64,000 bases of DNA from Limiplasma sp964416065 (GCA_964416065.1 CAYQCL010000004.1:15433-79432), one strand, 5' to 3'. Positions 18,326-27,102 are shown, counted from the first letter of the stretch. The notes: generated from the sequence alone by a model not told the origin. Numbers and translations: made by a program.

Positions 18326-20511
18326 AGCGTCCCTCCTTCAGAGGCTTCCTCGGACAGGTCGGCGTAAGGAATCAGTGAGCGGTCGATAAGATAGAGGCGC
18401 ATATTCTCCGTCTCGACCACCTGATCGTCGGGCAGGGTCTCAAGATAATCGTTGAGCGTAGACAGAACATAGTAGCGTTCATCCCAGAAATCCGGCTCGG
18501 TCGCGAGCATGGCGACATTCATTCTCTCCAGCTCCGGCCCGACCTCCTCAAGCGGCAGGTTCATCAGCGGCACGATGGGGTTGGAGGTGAGCACGTAGCC
18601 GCGCCCGTCCAGCGCGTACTGATAGCCCACCCTCGTGATGAGGATCTTCTCCTCCTCGGGCACATGGGCGGCCACGTCCATCAGCAGCCCATAGCGCTTG
18701 AGAAAGCCGTTATCCAGAAGGATGCTCTCATCCTCTATCACGCCTCGGCTGGAGCGGTAGAAGGTGTTGGTGTAGCCGGTCTGATTCGTGCCCTTCACCA
18801 CGCCCAGCACGCACAAAAGCACGCACAAGAGCGCCGGAAGCGAGCGCAGGCGCGCAAGGGACTTCATTCGCGCACACACGCGCGGCCAGAGCGCGTTCAG
18901 CGCCGAGAGCGCCGCGCAGGACATGACGTTGGCCATGAGGAACCATTGCAGCGTATAGCGCGGCAGTTTGAGGAAGGAGCCGGAAAAGCTGTACAGGGGG
19001 CTGTCGAGTATACCCGTCATGGGCGCGAGAGTGAGCAGGGTGACGAGAGAAAGGAAGCAAAGCGATGAGGCCAGCTCCGTTTCCCCGCCGCGATTGACCA
19101 CGCAAACGGCAACGGGGCCGTCGCTCCGTGGTTCCTCCTGAAGGAGCCGTTCGGCCTTTCTGCGCATCCGCACGCGGGAGGCGACGATATACGCGGCGAC
19201 GCCCGCCAGCGCGATCAGCGCCAGCCGCAGGCCCCAGACGCCGATCGAGGTTGAATAGGACTGCAAAATCGCGTCCTTGGCCTGAAAGAAATTCAGGTGC
19301 GTCGTGGTTTCCTCCAGCTTATATTCGATCTCCATATACGTGTCGTACCAGGGCGCGTCGGTATAGGTGGTCATCAGGCGCCAGGGCGACAGCTCTCCCC
19401 ATTTGAGATAGCACCAGATATTGCCTGAAAATGCGGTAAGCGTGCCCGCCGCGCCCGCCAGCGCGATGCCCAACGAGCCCAGAAGCGTCTTCCATGTGCC
19501 CCGAAGCCGCGTCATGCCCGCCTCCAGGAAGCGCCAGGCCACCCACGCGGCCACGATGAAGGGCAGCACCACAAAGCATACCACATGCGTGCTCATCACC
19601 GTAAAGCATACCGTGAAGGAGAGAAGCAGCTTCCCGATATAGCGTTTCCAATCTCCTCTCGGAGAAATCCCCCAAAAGACGAGCGGCGCCAAAAGCAGTG
19701 CGAGCATACGCCACAGATCCCTGGGCGCCGTCGCCACGGAATCATACAAATTGGGCACGAGGTTAAAAAGAATCGCGCCCAGAAGCACCCACATCCTCTT
19801 CTCGCGGCAGAAGGTGAGCAGCAGCGCCAGATAGGCCGCCGCCAGATAGAACGTCAGCATCCCAAGGCCGGTGAATGCCGCCTTATCGTTGGGATAGCCG
19901 ACCTCGCCGCCCGTGTGGAACAGGCCGTAGCTCATGTACAGTTCCAGCGAGGGGAAATGGCTGTGACCCCGGAAGTGGCCGGTCGTGTCGTCCTTTTCCA
20001 GAAGCTCCGACAGGTCGCGATCCTCGCAGTAACGCTGGGCCAGCGCCATGTATTCGCCCGCGTCGCCGCCCTGGACGCACTCCATGCTGGACATGAACCG
20101 CACGCACGCGGGGCCGATCAGAATGGCGACGCACAGGGCGAAGCAGAGCGCTATCAGCGAGGGCTTGTCAAACCGGCAGAGCTTCTTTGCGAACAGCCAC
20201 GCCTTTTTCGCGAGCTCCCTCGCCCGCCGCGCGCGCCTGACCGCCATGACGCACAGCGCGGCCGCCGCGAACGCGGGCGGCACGCCGATATAGACGAGCC
20301 TTGGCGCTTGGGGCCACACAAGCGCAAGCAGGAGCATCCACAGATACTGGCACAGCGGGGTGGCCGCCACGCCGGTCAGAAAGCATGCCAGACGGCTCCT
20401 TCGGCTGAACCACCGGTACGCCGCGAACAAAAGCCCCAGCGCCCCCATCTGCAAAAGTGAGGACAACAGATAGAGGTTGCGCCAGCCGTTGCCGATATCC
20501 AGCCAGGTCAT
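18322..20511 (-). CDS. Large polytopic membrane protein, GT-C-like glycosyltransferase candidate
   Basis: A 729-residue protein with about 13 hydrophobic helices and a C-terminal soluble tail of about 110 residues. In the first long outer loop it has QGGDAGEYMALAQRY near residue 147, an acidic motif of the kind GT-C enzymes use to bind a polyprenyl-phosphate sugar, and later SHFPSLELYMSYGLFH. There is no recognisable soluble catalytic domain. It sits between a DUF354 protein and a Yip1 protein with overlapping stop and start codons on both sides (TGATG at 20509-20513, ATGA at 18322-18325). Its donor, acceptor and exact family are not determined. Confidence 0.65.
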   Translation of the reverse strand: MTWLDIGNGWRNLYLLSSLLQMGALGLLFAAYRWFSRRSRLACFLTGVAATPLCQYLWMLLLALVWPQAPRLVYIGVPPAFAAAALCVMAVRRARRARELAKKAWLFAKKLCRFDKPSLIALCFALCVAILIGPACVRFMSSMECVQGGDAGEYMALAQRYCEDRDLSELLEKDDTTGHFRGHSHFPSLELYMSYGLFHTGGEVGYPNDKAAFTGLGMLTFYLAAAYLALLLTFCREKRMWVLLGAILFNLVPNLYDSVATAPRDLWRMLALLLAPLVFWGISPRGDWKRYIGKLLLSFTVCFTVMSTHVVCFVVLPFIVAAWVAWRFLEAGMTRLRGTWKTLLGSLGIALAGAAGTLTAFSGNIWCYLKWGELSPWRLMTTYTDAPWYDTYMEIEYKLEETTTHLNFFQAKDAILQSYSTSIGVWGLRLALIALAGVAAYIVASRVRMRRKAERLLQEEPRSDGPVAVCVVNRGGETELASSLCFLSLVTLLTLAPMTGILDSPLYSFSGSFLKLPRYTLQWFLMANVMSCAALSALNALWPRVCARMKSLARLRSLPALLCVLLCVLGVVKGTNQTGYTNTFYRSSRGVIEDESILLDNGFLKRYGLLMDVAAHVPEEEKILITRVGYQYALDGRGYVLTSNPIVPLMNLPLEEVGPELERMNVAMLATEPDFWDERYYVLSTLNDYLETLPDDQVVETENMRLYLIDRSLIPYADLSEEASEGGTL

Positions 20512-21566
20512 CAGCCCTTCCTCCCCGCCTTTGCCAGCCTGTCCATCTCCGCCATATAATAGCTGTTGATATCCACCTTTTCACTGAGCAGTTTCGCCCG
20601 CTTCTCCTGCCCGCGTTCCACGAGATCGGGCATGGCAAGCAGCGCCTCGGCCTGTGCCGTGGCGCGCTCATAGCGGTCGTCGCCCTCGTTGAAGTTATAC
20701 AGCAGATGAAAACGCTCCGCCTGCTCGCGCGTGCTGCCCGACACGATGGTGTTGACATAGAGCGCGTGCGTGCCCAGCACCACGGCCTCGCTGGCCATGG
20801 TCGCACCCTCCGAATACACCAGCTGGGCGAAAGCCAGCACATGATGGATCAGCTCATAGGGCGTTGTCAGCAGGTTGGGCCGAAGCGCCTCGGGCACCTC
20901 CCCCTCCGCGCTCACATAGACGCGCCCGTACTTGGACAGCCGCTTCACCAGCTCGATCTTGCCCTGATCGTCCAGGCCGTGCTTGCCGATGTCATGGCTG
21001 GCGTTCCACGCCACGAAGCGCACAAGGATATACCTTTCGTCTGGGTTAAAGCCCACGTCGCGTAGCTTCTGCTTATCGGGTGTGAACACGGACGGATGGA
21101 GATAGAACAGCTCCTTATAGGTATCCAGCCGCTCCTGGCGGGGGCCGAGATCGGTCAGAAAGGTGCGGGGCGTGAGGATCTTGGTGGACAGGCGTTTGCA
21201 GATGCGCAGGCTGAACTTGCTTACCTCCGTATCCTCATAGATGATATGCGGCTTGCGGCTGATCCACGCGGCGACGGCGAGCATCGGCGAGGCGCGGCCG
21301 ATCACTACATCCGGCTGGAAGCGCAGGGCCCGCCAGGTATGTTCTATACACAGGCCGATAAACAAAAGGCCCTTTTCAAGAATGTTTTTGCCGGTGGAAC
21401 GCGCGCTTAGGACATAGGGAATGCCAAAGCTCTTCAAAAGCTCCGTGTCCCCGTCCTTTTTCACCGCAAGGGTCAGCACCCTGTCGCCGCGCTCGTTAAG
21501 CATTTTGACAATGTGGTGAAACTGATGCGCCCACGCAGGATGATCAATCGAAAGCATCACTTTCAT
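20511..21566 (-). CDS. DUF354 family protein, probable GT-B glycosyltransferase
   Basis: A 351-residue cytoplasmic protein. It begins MKVMLSIDHPAWAHQFHHIV and carries DVVIGRASPMLAVAAWISRK and YSEGATMASEAVVLGTHALY, the conserved segments of DUF354. The family has the two-Rossmann shape of UDP-GlcNAc 2-epimerase and GT-B transferases and is often found in polysaccharide clusters; no activity is established to my knowledge. The start overlaps the GT2 stop as ATGA (21563-21566), and the end overlaps the next start, so it is a tightly coupled member of the operon. Confidence 0.85.
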   Translation of the reverse strand: MKVMLSIDHPAWAHQFHHIVKMLNERGDRVLTLAVKKDGDTELLKSFGIPYVLSARSTGKNILEKGLLFIGLCIEHTWRALRFQPDVVIGRASPMLAVAAWISRKPHIIYEDTEVSKFSLRICKRLSTKILTPRTFLTDLGPRQERLDTYKELFYLHPSVFTPDKQKLRDVGFNPDERYILVRFVAWNASHDIGKHGLDDQGKIELVKRLSKYGRVYVSAEGEVPEALRPNLLTTPYELIHHVLAFAQLVYSEGATMASEAVVLGTHALYVNTIVSGSTREQAERFHLLYNFNEGDDRYERATAQAEALLAMPDLVERGQEKRAKLLSEKVDINSYYMAEMDRLAKAGRKG

Positions 21567-22546
21567 TGGTAAAGGATCGCCCCTTCCTCATCGGGAGTTA
21601 CGGGCGCGTTTTTACGCACCTGATAAAGAATCCGATTTTCGTTTCGATTGATTCGAACCATGCTTTCCATCGCAATGCCAAAAGAAAACATGAGTACGGC
21701 GACCAGCGTACAAAACGCGCAGATCAGACCGGCGAACAAATACCCGCTGAAATATCCCACTTTGATATAATGGATGAGAAACATGAGCCCAAAGATCACG
21801 GCAGGAATCATAAACAGGCCGCCGATGAGGCCGAAAAACCGCATGGGATAGTAGTCGCGCATGAGGCCGATGAGAATGCCGGATGTCTTTTTCAGATACC
21901 TGCCAATGCTGCCCGCCACACGGCTTTTGCGCTGTGGGAAATAGGTAACGTCGATAGGAACCTCGCGCATGGCGATTCCATTAAAATGGAAGCTGATGAA
22001 GCTTTCCTGCGTATAGGTAAAGCGGCCGTAAAAGTTGATTTTCAAGAGTGTTTCGCGGCTGTAGGCACGAAAGCCGCAGCTCACATCGGAAAATTTCTGT
22101 CCGCAGAGGCGGCTGACAAGATGGTTCATGCGCGCGTTGCCCCAGCGTTTGATGACCGGCATGTGCTCGATGGGCTTGTTTTTCAGAAATCGGGAGGCTG
22201 TCACAAAATCCGCCTCGTTATTAAGAATCGGCTTGATAAGGCGGGCGATATCGCGGCTGTCGAACTGGCCGTCGCCGTCCATGTTGACCATCAGATCATA
22301 GCCGTGCTCGATCGCAAAATCCACCGCGCTGCGAAACGCCTGACCCAGTCCCTTGTTCTGCTTGTGACGGATTACGGTCGCGCCCGCCTCGTGCGCCAGC
22401 CGCGCCGTTTCGTCGCCGCTGCCGTCATCCACCACCAAAAGGCGCACCTGATCCACGTGCTCATATTCCCGCGGGATGGATTCAAGCACCTCCTGTATCT
22501 TCTCGCCTTCATTATAGCAAGGAAGTGCAATGAGCAGCTTCAACAT
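21563..22546 (-). CDS. Glycosyltransferase family 2, polyprenyl-phosphate type with two membrane helices
   Basis: A 327-residue enzyme. GT2 motifs are LLIALPCYNEGEKI, VDDGSGDETA, VNMDGDGQFD and CGFRAYSRETLL. About 80 C-terminal residues form two membrane helices, as in GtrB/DPM1-type enzymes that make polyprenyl-phosphate sugars. It is the first gene of the coupled operon that runs down to 14594. ATG 22546 is preceded by AAAGGAGG. Its promoter (22578-22606) nearly copies that of ugd. Together with GT-C-like genes that use such lipid-linked sugars, it points to export and modification of a surface polymer. Confidence 0.88.
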   Translation of the reverse strand: MLKLLIALPCYNEGEKIQEVLESIPREYEHVDQVRLLVVDDGSGDETARLAHEAGATVIRHKQNKGLGQAFRSAVDFAIEHGYDLMVNMDGDGQFDSRDIARLIKPILNNEADFVTASRFLKNKPIEHMPVIKRWGNARMNHLVSRLCGQKFSDVSCGFRAYSRETLLKINFYGRFTYTQESFISFHFNGIAMREVPIDVTYFPQRKSRVAGSIGRYLKKTSGILIGLMRDYYPMRFFGLIGGLFMIPAVIFGLMFLIHYIKVGYFSGYLFAGLICAFCTLVAVLMFSFGIAMESMVRINRNENRILYQVRKNAPVTPDEEGAILYQ

Positions 22547-22577
22547 CCATTCCTCCTTTGCATATCAACCCAAAGTT

Positions 22578-22606
22578 ATCATAACTTTTTTCGTACAGTC
22601 TGTCAA
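22578..22606 (-). promoter_or_regulatory. Predicted promoter of the glycan operon, dyad on the -10 box
   Basis: On the minus strand, TTGACA (22606-22601) and TATGAT (22583-22578) are 17 bases apart. The -10 lies in the palindrome AGTTATGATAACT. The spacer shares the GTAC-AAAAAAG pattern with the ugd promoter. Confidence 0.75.
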
Positions 22607-22622
22607 TGAAAGCGCGCTTTCC

Positions 22623-23106
22623 TTAACTCATTCTCCATGCGAACTTTGGTTCTTCGGAGGTCGGCAAAGATAAACGACGATCGCCTTCAAGCGCCTCCGG
22701 CGTGCCGATTTCAATCCGATCGGAATAGAAGGTATATTTCGCTATATAGCCGCGAACGTAAGCGCCGCCTGCGCCGCGAGCATCGTCCCCCCGCCTCCGC
22801 CCGTGAAGCGGCATATCCAGTAAATCCATAGCGCCGCGCCGGGCGGATAGCTTTGGAAGGCAATCAGCGTGTCAAAAGAAGCAGGAAGAGAGGCCGCAGG
22901 CAAGCGGCGACGCCTGCCGCCAGCCCCAAAACGAGCATCAGCCAGGCGCCCCAGGTCAGCCCTCCCACGATCGCGAAGAAAAACAGGCCCAGCGAAACGG
23001 AGCACATGGTCAAAAGGGGAGCGTGGCAGGCACCAAATCCCCTCGCAAACGCCAGCGCATAGCCCAGCAACGAAAGCAGAAGCAGCAGTGTCAGAAAAAA
23101 AGCCAT
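22623..23106 (-). pseudogene. Remnant of a GT-C-like membrane protein
   Basis: The minus strand starts normally at ATG 23106 with about 80 residues of membrane helices whose layout follows the N-terminus of the gene at 6928 (RGFGACHAPLLTMCSVSLG against the equivalent helix there). That frame stops at 22864. In another frame DTLIAFQSYPPGAALWIYW continues with the family motif found in the 6928 gene (DTLITFPSYPPG), which means roughly 45 residues are missing and the frame has shifted. A third frame gives a C-terminal-like piece, FYSDRIEIGTPEALEGDRR, ending at 22623. Only about 160 of an expected ~580 residues remain. It lies directly downstream of ugd and was probably its operon partner. Confidence 0.7.
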
Positions 23107-23111
23107 ATTTC

Positions 23112-24314
23112 TCAGTCCTTGCCAAACAGGTCGCGCGAATACACCTTATCCGCCACGTCCGCAAGCTCCTCGGAATAGCGGTTGGCGATGATGACGTCGC
23201 ATGTTCGTTTAAAGGCGTCCAGATCGCGCATGACGCGGCTCCCAAAAAAGCGGTTCTCCTTCAGCGTCGGCTCATAGACCACGACCTCTACGCCCTTGGC
23301 CTTAATGCGTTTCATGACACCCTGGATGCTGGACTGGCGGAAGTTGTCGCTCCCGCTCTTCATAGTCAGGCGATACACGCCCACCACCGCCGTGGAATTT
23401 TCGGGAAAGCCCGCCCGCTCGAGGATGCGCTCGGCGATGAAGTCCTTTCGGGTACGGTTGGCGTCTACGATCGCGCCGATGATGTTGTTGGGTACCTGGT
23501 CGTAGTTTGCCAGAAGCTGTTTGGTATCCTTGGGCAAACAATAGCCGCCGTAGCCAAAGGACGGATTGTTGTAATGCGTGCCGATGCGCGGATCGAGGCA
23601 GACGCCCTCAATGATGGCGCGGCTGTCCAGGCCGCGCACCTCCGCGTAGGTGTCCAGCTCGTTAAAATAGCTCACGCGCAGGGCGAGATAGGTGTTGGCA
23701 AAGAGCTTCACCGCCTCGGCCTCGGTGGGATTCATGAACAGAACCGGAACGTCCTTGTCCTCCGCGCCCTCCACAAGCGCGTCGGCAAAGCGGCGCGCCG
23801 CTTCCTCAAGCGTCTGGTCCCCCTTGGGAACGCCGACGATGATCCGGCTTGGATGGAGGTTGTCATAGAGGGCATGGCCTTCCCTGAGAAATTCGGGGCT
23901 GAACAGAAGCCGCGCCTTGGGATGCGTTTGTGTAACACGTCGGACAAAGCCCACGGGCACGGTGGATTTGATCACCATCACCGCCTCGGGATGGACGCTG
24001 AGCACGGTTTGGATCACATCCTCCACGGAAGAGGTGTCGAAGTAATTCAGCTTGGGATCATAGTTGGTCGGCGTGGAGATGATGACCATCTCCGCCTCCG
24101 CATAGGCGGAGGAAGCGTCCAGCGTGGCGGTGAGGTTCAGCTCGCGACCGGCGAGGTATTCCTCGATCTCCTTATCCTGAATGGGCGATACGCGGCGGTT
24201 GATCCTCTCGACCTTTTCGGCGATCACGTCCACCGCTGTCACCTCATGATGCTGGGAGAGCAGCACCGCCATGGCCAAGCCGACATAGCCCGTTCCAGCA
24301 ACCGCAATTTTCAT
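23112..24314 (-). CDS. ugd: UDP-glucose 6-dehydrogenase (UDP-Glc/GDP-Man dehydrogenase family)
   Basis: A 400-residue cytoplasmic enzyme of the short bacterial type (E. coli Ugd has 388). It has the NAD site MKIAVAGTGYVGLAMAVLL, the central VIKSTVPVGF and SPEFLREGHALYDNLHP segments and the catalytic cysteine in FGYGGYCLPKDTKQL. It oxidises UDP-glucose to UDP-glucuronate using two NAD+. UDP-glucuronate would feed the glycosyltransferases encoded just downstream. ATG 24314 has GGAGGAGG upstream. GDP-mannose or UDP-N-acetylsugar substrates remain possible, but the short form and motif spelling favour UDP-glucose. Confidence 0.92.
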   Translation of the reverse strand: MKIAVAGTGYVGLAMAVLLSQHHEVTAVDVIAEKVERINRRVSPIQDKEIEEYLAGRELNLTATLDASSAYAEAEMVIISTPTNYDPKLNYFDTSSVEDVIQTVLSVHPEAVMVIKSTVPVGFVRRVTQTHPKARLLFSPEFLREGHALYDNLHPSRIIVGVPKGDQTLEEAARRFADALVEGAEDKDVPVLFMNPTEAEAVKLFANTYLALRVSYFNELDTYAEVRGLDSRAIIEGVCLDPRIGTHYNNPSFGYGGYCLPKDTKQLLANYDQVPNNIIGAIVDANRTRKDFIAERILERAGFPENSTAVVGVYRLTMKSGSDNFRQSSIQGVMKRIKAKGVEVVVYEPTLKENRFFGSRVMRDLDAFKRTCDVIIANRYSEELADVADKVYSRDLFGKD

Positions 24315-24348
24315 TCTTCCTCCTCCTTTTGTGCGTCAGAGTACTGCT

Positions 24349-24377
24349 ATCATAGCTTTTTTTGTACTCTCTGTCAA
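24349..24377 (-). promoter_or_regulatory. Predicted promoter of ugd, with nested palindromes
   Basis: On the minus strand, TTGACA (24377-24372) and TATGAT (24354-24349) are 17 bases apart. The -10 lies in the palindrome GCTATGATAGC, and an outer inverted repeat AGAGTAC/GTACTCT flanks the core. It closely resembles the promoter at 22578-22606. Confidence 0.75.
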
Positions 24378-24416
24378 TGCGCGCGTCCGACACAGGGCGT
24401 TCCCCGCCGACAGGGT

Positions 24417-24458
24417 CAAAAAAAAGGGGCCGCCGCGAGAAGCTCGCGGCGACCCTTT
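24417..24458 (-). terminator. Terminator of the feo operon
   Basis: CGCCGCGAG and CTCGCGGCG form a 9-bp stem with loop AAG. On the minus strand it is followed by CCCC and eight Ts. It lies between the Cys-rich peptide gene and the ugd promoter. Confidence 0.85.
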
Positions 24459-24508
24459 TAGGGAAAGTCGTTCGGCATGGGACGCGGCGTCCGCGCCCAG
24501 ACCCTTTT

Positions 24509-24643
24509 TCAATAATGGCATTTGGAGCACTTTGAGCAGTCGCAGCCGCATTCGCCCTTGCCGCTTTTCTTGTCGCGAATCATCTTCCAGATGACCGCAG
24601 CCACAACCAGCAGGACAATGCCGCCCACAATCCACGTTGCCAT
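24509..24643 (-). CDS. FeoB-associated Cys-rich membrane peptide
   Basis: A 44-residue peptide. It opens with a single membrane helix (MATWIVGGIVLLVVAAVIWK), then basic residues IRDKKSGKG and a cysteine-rich tail, CGCDCSKCSKCHY. This is the layout of FeoB-associated Cys-rich proteins (PF12669), which follow feoB in many Clostridia and are proposed to take part in Fe2+ handling. ATG 24643 has AAAGGAG upstream; the gap to the feoB stop is 26 bases. It was identified by direct translation. Confidence 0.9.
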   Translation of the reverse strand: MATWIVGGIVLLVVAAVIWKMIRDKKSGKGECGCDCSKCSKCHY

Positions 24644-24669
24644 ATCGCTTGCTCCTTTCTTGTCCGGCG

Positions 24670-27048
24670 TTACGCCTCCATCTTCACCTTCTGGGTGAGA
24701 TGGTTTTCGTCATAGGGGTTCTTACGCACCACCATATAGACCAGCGCCGCAAGAAGCACGATCGCGACGGCGGTTCCCAGGCCGAAGCCCGCGCCGGTAA
24801 AGAGCAGACCCAGCTGATAGACGATCAGGGCGATCACGTAGGCGAAGCCGCACTGATAGCCGATCGCGAACCAGGTCCACTTGCCGCTGTTCATCTCGCG
24901 CTTAATCGCGCCGATGGCGGCGAAGCAGGGCGCGCAGAGGAGATTGAAGATCATAAAGGCGTAGGCAGCCAGCTGACCATGCCCGTTGCTGCTTTCCTCA
25001 AAGGCGGCGTTAATCGGAGAAAGCGCTTCGGCCTTTTCGTCATCGCTCATTTCCTCGTCGTCGACAATGTCCGCAGCGGCGATTTCCTCTTCCTCGTTAT
25101 CGACGCCATAGAGCACGCCGAATACACCGACAACCTCTTCCTTGGCGACAAGGCCCATGACGGTCGCCACGGTGGACTGCCAATTGCCAAAGCCCAGCGG
25201 AGAGAACACGGGTGCGACGGCGGAGCCGACCTTGCCCAGAATGGACTCATCCATATCCTCCACAGCGCCGAATACTACGGGGCCCTTGTCGGCTTCCTCT
25301 GCGGCGGGCTCGCCCTCAGCCTCGGCAACGATCGCCGTCTCCTCGGGCAGTTCTACCTTCTCAGGCGCCCAGCCGTAGCCGGAGAGGAACCAGATCGCGA
25401 TGGAGGATACCAAGATGATCGTGCCCGCGCGCTTGATGAAGCTCCAACCACGCTCCCACATGGAGTGCAGGACGTTCTTGACGGAGGGCGCGTGGTAAGC
25501 GGGCAGCTCCATAACGAAGGGAGCGGGATCGCCGGCAAACGCCTTGGTCTTCTTGAGCATGATGCCGCTGACGACGATAGCGGCCACGCCGATGAAGTAC
25601 GCGGACGTCGCGATCAGGCCGTTGTTGTGGAAAAGCGCGCCCGCAATCATGCCAATGATGGGCATCTTCGCGCCGCAGGGGATAAAGGTCGTGGTCATGA
25701 TGGTCATCTTGCGATCGCGGTCCTGCTCGATGGTACGGGACGCCATGACGCCGGGAACGCCGCAACCGGAGGAGATCAGCATAGGAATGAAGCTCTTGCC
25801 GGAGAGGCCGAATTTGCGGAAAATACGATCCATGATGAAGGCGATACGCGCCATGTAGCCGACGTCCTCAAGAATAGCCAGCAGCAAAAACAGAACCAAC
25901 ATCTGCGGCACGAAGCCGATAACCGCGCCGACGCCGCCGATAATGCCGTCGCCAATCAGGCCGACCAGCCAATCCGCGCAGCCGATGCCCGTAAGCCAGT
26001 CCATAACCGGCGCTTGAATCCATTCGCCCACAAAGACATCGTTGGTGAAATCCGTCACAATGGTGCCGATCGTCGTAACGGAGACGTAATAGACCAGCCA
26101 CATGACGACAACGAAAATCGGTAGTGCGGCCCAGCGGTTGGTCACCACGCGGTCGATCTTGTCCGAAGCGGACAGCGCGCCCTTGGGCTTGCCCTTCTTG
26201 ACGCAGGTGGACATGATCTGGTTGATGTAAGCGTAGCGCTGGTTGGTAATGATGGATTCCGCGTCGTCATCCATTTCGTTCTCGCAGGCGCGGATGCTCT
26301 CCTCGATGGCATCCTTGATGCCCTGAGGGAGGTTGAGCTCGGCCACGACCTTCTCGTCGCGCTCGAACAGCTTGATGGCGTACCAGCGCGCCAGATGCTC
26401 GGGCACGATGCTTCCCTCATGGACGCTGCCGTCGGCGTGATGATGATGCACGCCCTCCTGACCGTCGCGATGGGTGATCAGATCCTCGATGTGCGCCAGC
26501 GCGTGCTCGACGCTCCCGGCGAAGACGTGCGGCGGCTCGTTGGTGGTTTTCTTCGCCCCCAGCTCGGCGGCCTTCTGAGCGGCGGCCTGGCTGCCCTCGC
26601 CCTTGAGCGCGCTGGTTTCCACGATCTCGCAGCCAAGCGCGGCGCCTAGCTTCTTGAGATCGATCTTATCGCCGTTTTTACGGGTCACGTCGATCATGTT
26701 CAGTGCCATGACCATCGGGATGCCCAACTCGCTCAGCTGCGTGCTGAGGTAAAGGTTGCGCTCGATATTGGTCGCGTCCACGATGTTGAGGATTACGTCG
26801 GGGCGCTCGTTGACCAAGTAGCTGCGGGCCACAACCTCCTCCAACGTGTACGGGGACAGACTGTAAATGCCGGGCAGATCCTGAATGATGACCTCCTCGC
26901 CCTTTCCCGTTCCCTTGAGGCGGCCCTCCTTCTTTTCCACCGTAACGCCCGGCCAGTTGCCGACGTATTGGTTGGAACCTGTCAGGTCGTTGAACATGGT
27001 CGTTTTACCGCAATTCGGGTTGCCCGCGAGGGCAATTTTGATTGCCAT
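24670..27048 (-). CDS. feoB: Ferrous iron transporter FeoB
   Basis: A 792-residue Fe2+ permease. The N-terminal G domain has GNPNCGKT at 9-16, the switch region WPGVTVEKKEG, DLPG at 57-60 and NMID at 117-120. A helical linker follows, then about a dozen membrane segments with the Gate motifs (FIPMLISSGCGVPGVMASRT and the later IPCGAKMPI). Two features are unusual: a His-rich loop, VHHHHADGSVHEG (about residues 200-212), between G domain and membrane part, and an acidic loop of about 40 residues in the periplasmic region (PEETAIVAEAEGEPAAEEAD). It is the third gene of the feo operon, after two feoA genes. Confidence 0.96.
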   Translation of the reverse strand: MAIKIALAGNPNCGKTTMFNDLTGSNQYVGNWPGVTVEKKEGRLKGTGKGEEVIIQDLPGIYSLSPYTLEEVVARSYLVNERPDVILNIVDATNIERNLYLSTQLSELGIPMVMALNMIDVTRKNGDKIDLKKLGAALGCEIVETSALKGEGSQAAAQKAAELGAKKTTNEPPHVFAGSVEHALAHIEDLITHRDGQEGVHHHHADGSVHEGSIVPEHLARWYAIKLFERDEKVVAELNLPQGIKDAIEESIRACENEMDDDAESIITNQRYAYINQIMSTCVKKGKPKGALSASDKIDRVVTNRWAALPIFVVVMWLVYYVSVTTIGTIVTDFTNDVFVGEWIQAPVMDWLTGIGCADWLVGLIGDGIIGGVGAVIGFVPQMLVLFLLLAILEDVGYMARIAFIMDRIFRKFGLSGKSFIPMLISSGCGVPGVMASRTIEQDRDRKMTIMTTTFIPCGAKMPIIGMIAGALFHNNGLIATSAYFIGVAAIVVSGIMLKKTKAFAGDPAPFVMELPAYHAPSVKNVLHSMWERGWSFIKRAGTIILVSSIAIWFLSGYGWAPEKVELPEETAIVAEAEGEPAAEEADKGPVVFGAVEDMDESILGKVGSAVAPVFSPLGFGNWQSTVATVMGLVAKEEVVGVFGVLYGVDNEEEEIAAADIVDDEEMSDDEKAEALSPINAAFEESSNGHGQLAAYAFMIFNLLCAPCFAAIGAIKREMNSGKWTWFAIGYQCGFAYVIALIVYQLGLLFTGAGFGLGTAVAIVLLAALVYMVVRKNPYDENHLTQKVKMEA

Positions 27049-27102
27049 ACCAGCTTCTCCTCCTTCAAAAGTTCGTCAAGACTAATTCACAGGCAAACGG
27101 AA

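Noticed and set aside
22869..24461. A 530-codon plus-strand open frame opposite ugd
   Set aside because: It lies wholly antisense to ugd and the pseudogene, has low-complexity composition and no start signal.
24637..26124. A 495-codon plus-strand open frame opposite feoB
   Set aside because: It is His/Asp/Gly-rich shadow text with no motif, no ribosome binding site and full overlap with a certain gene. High GC makes such antisense frames common here.
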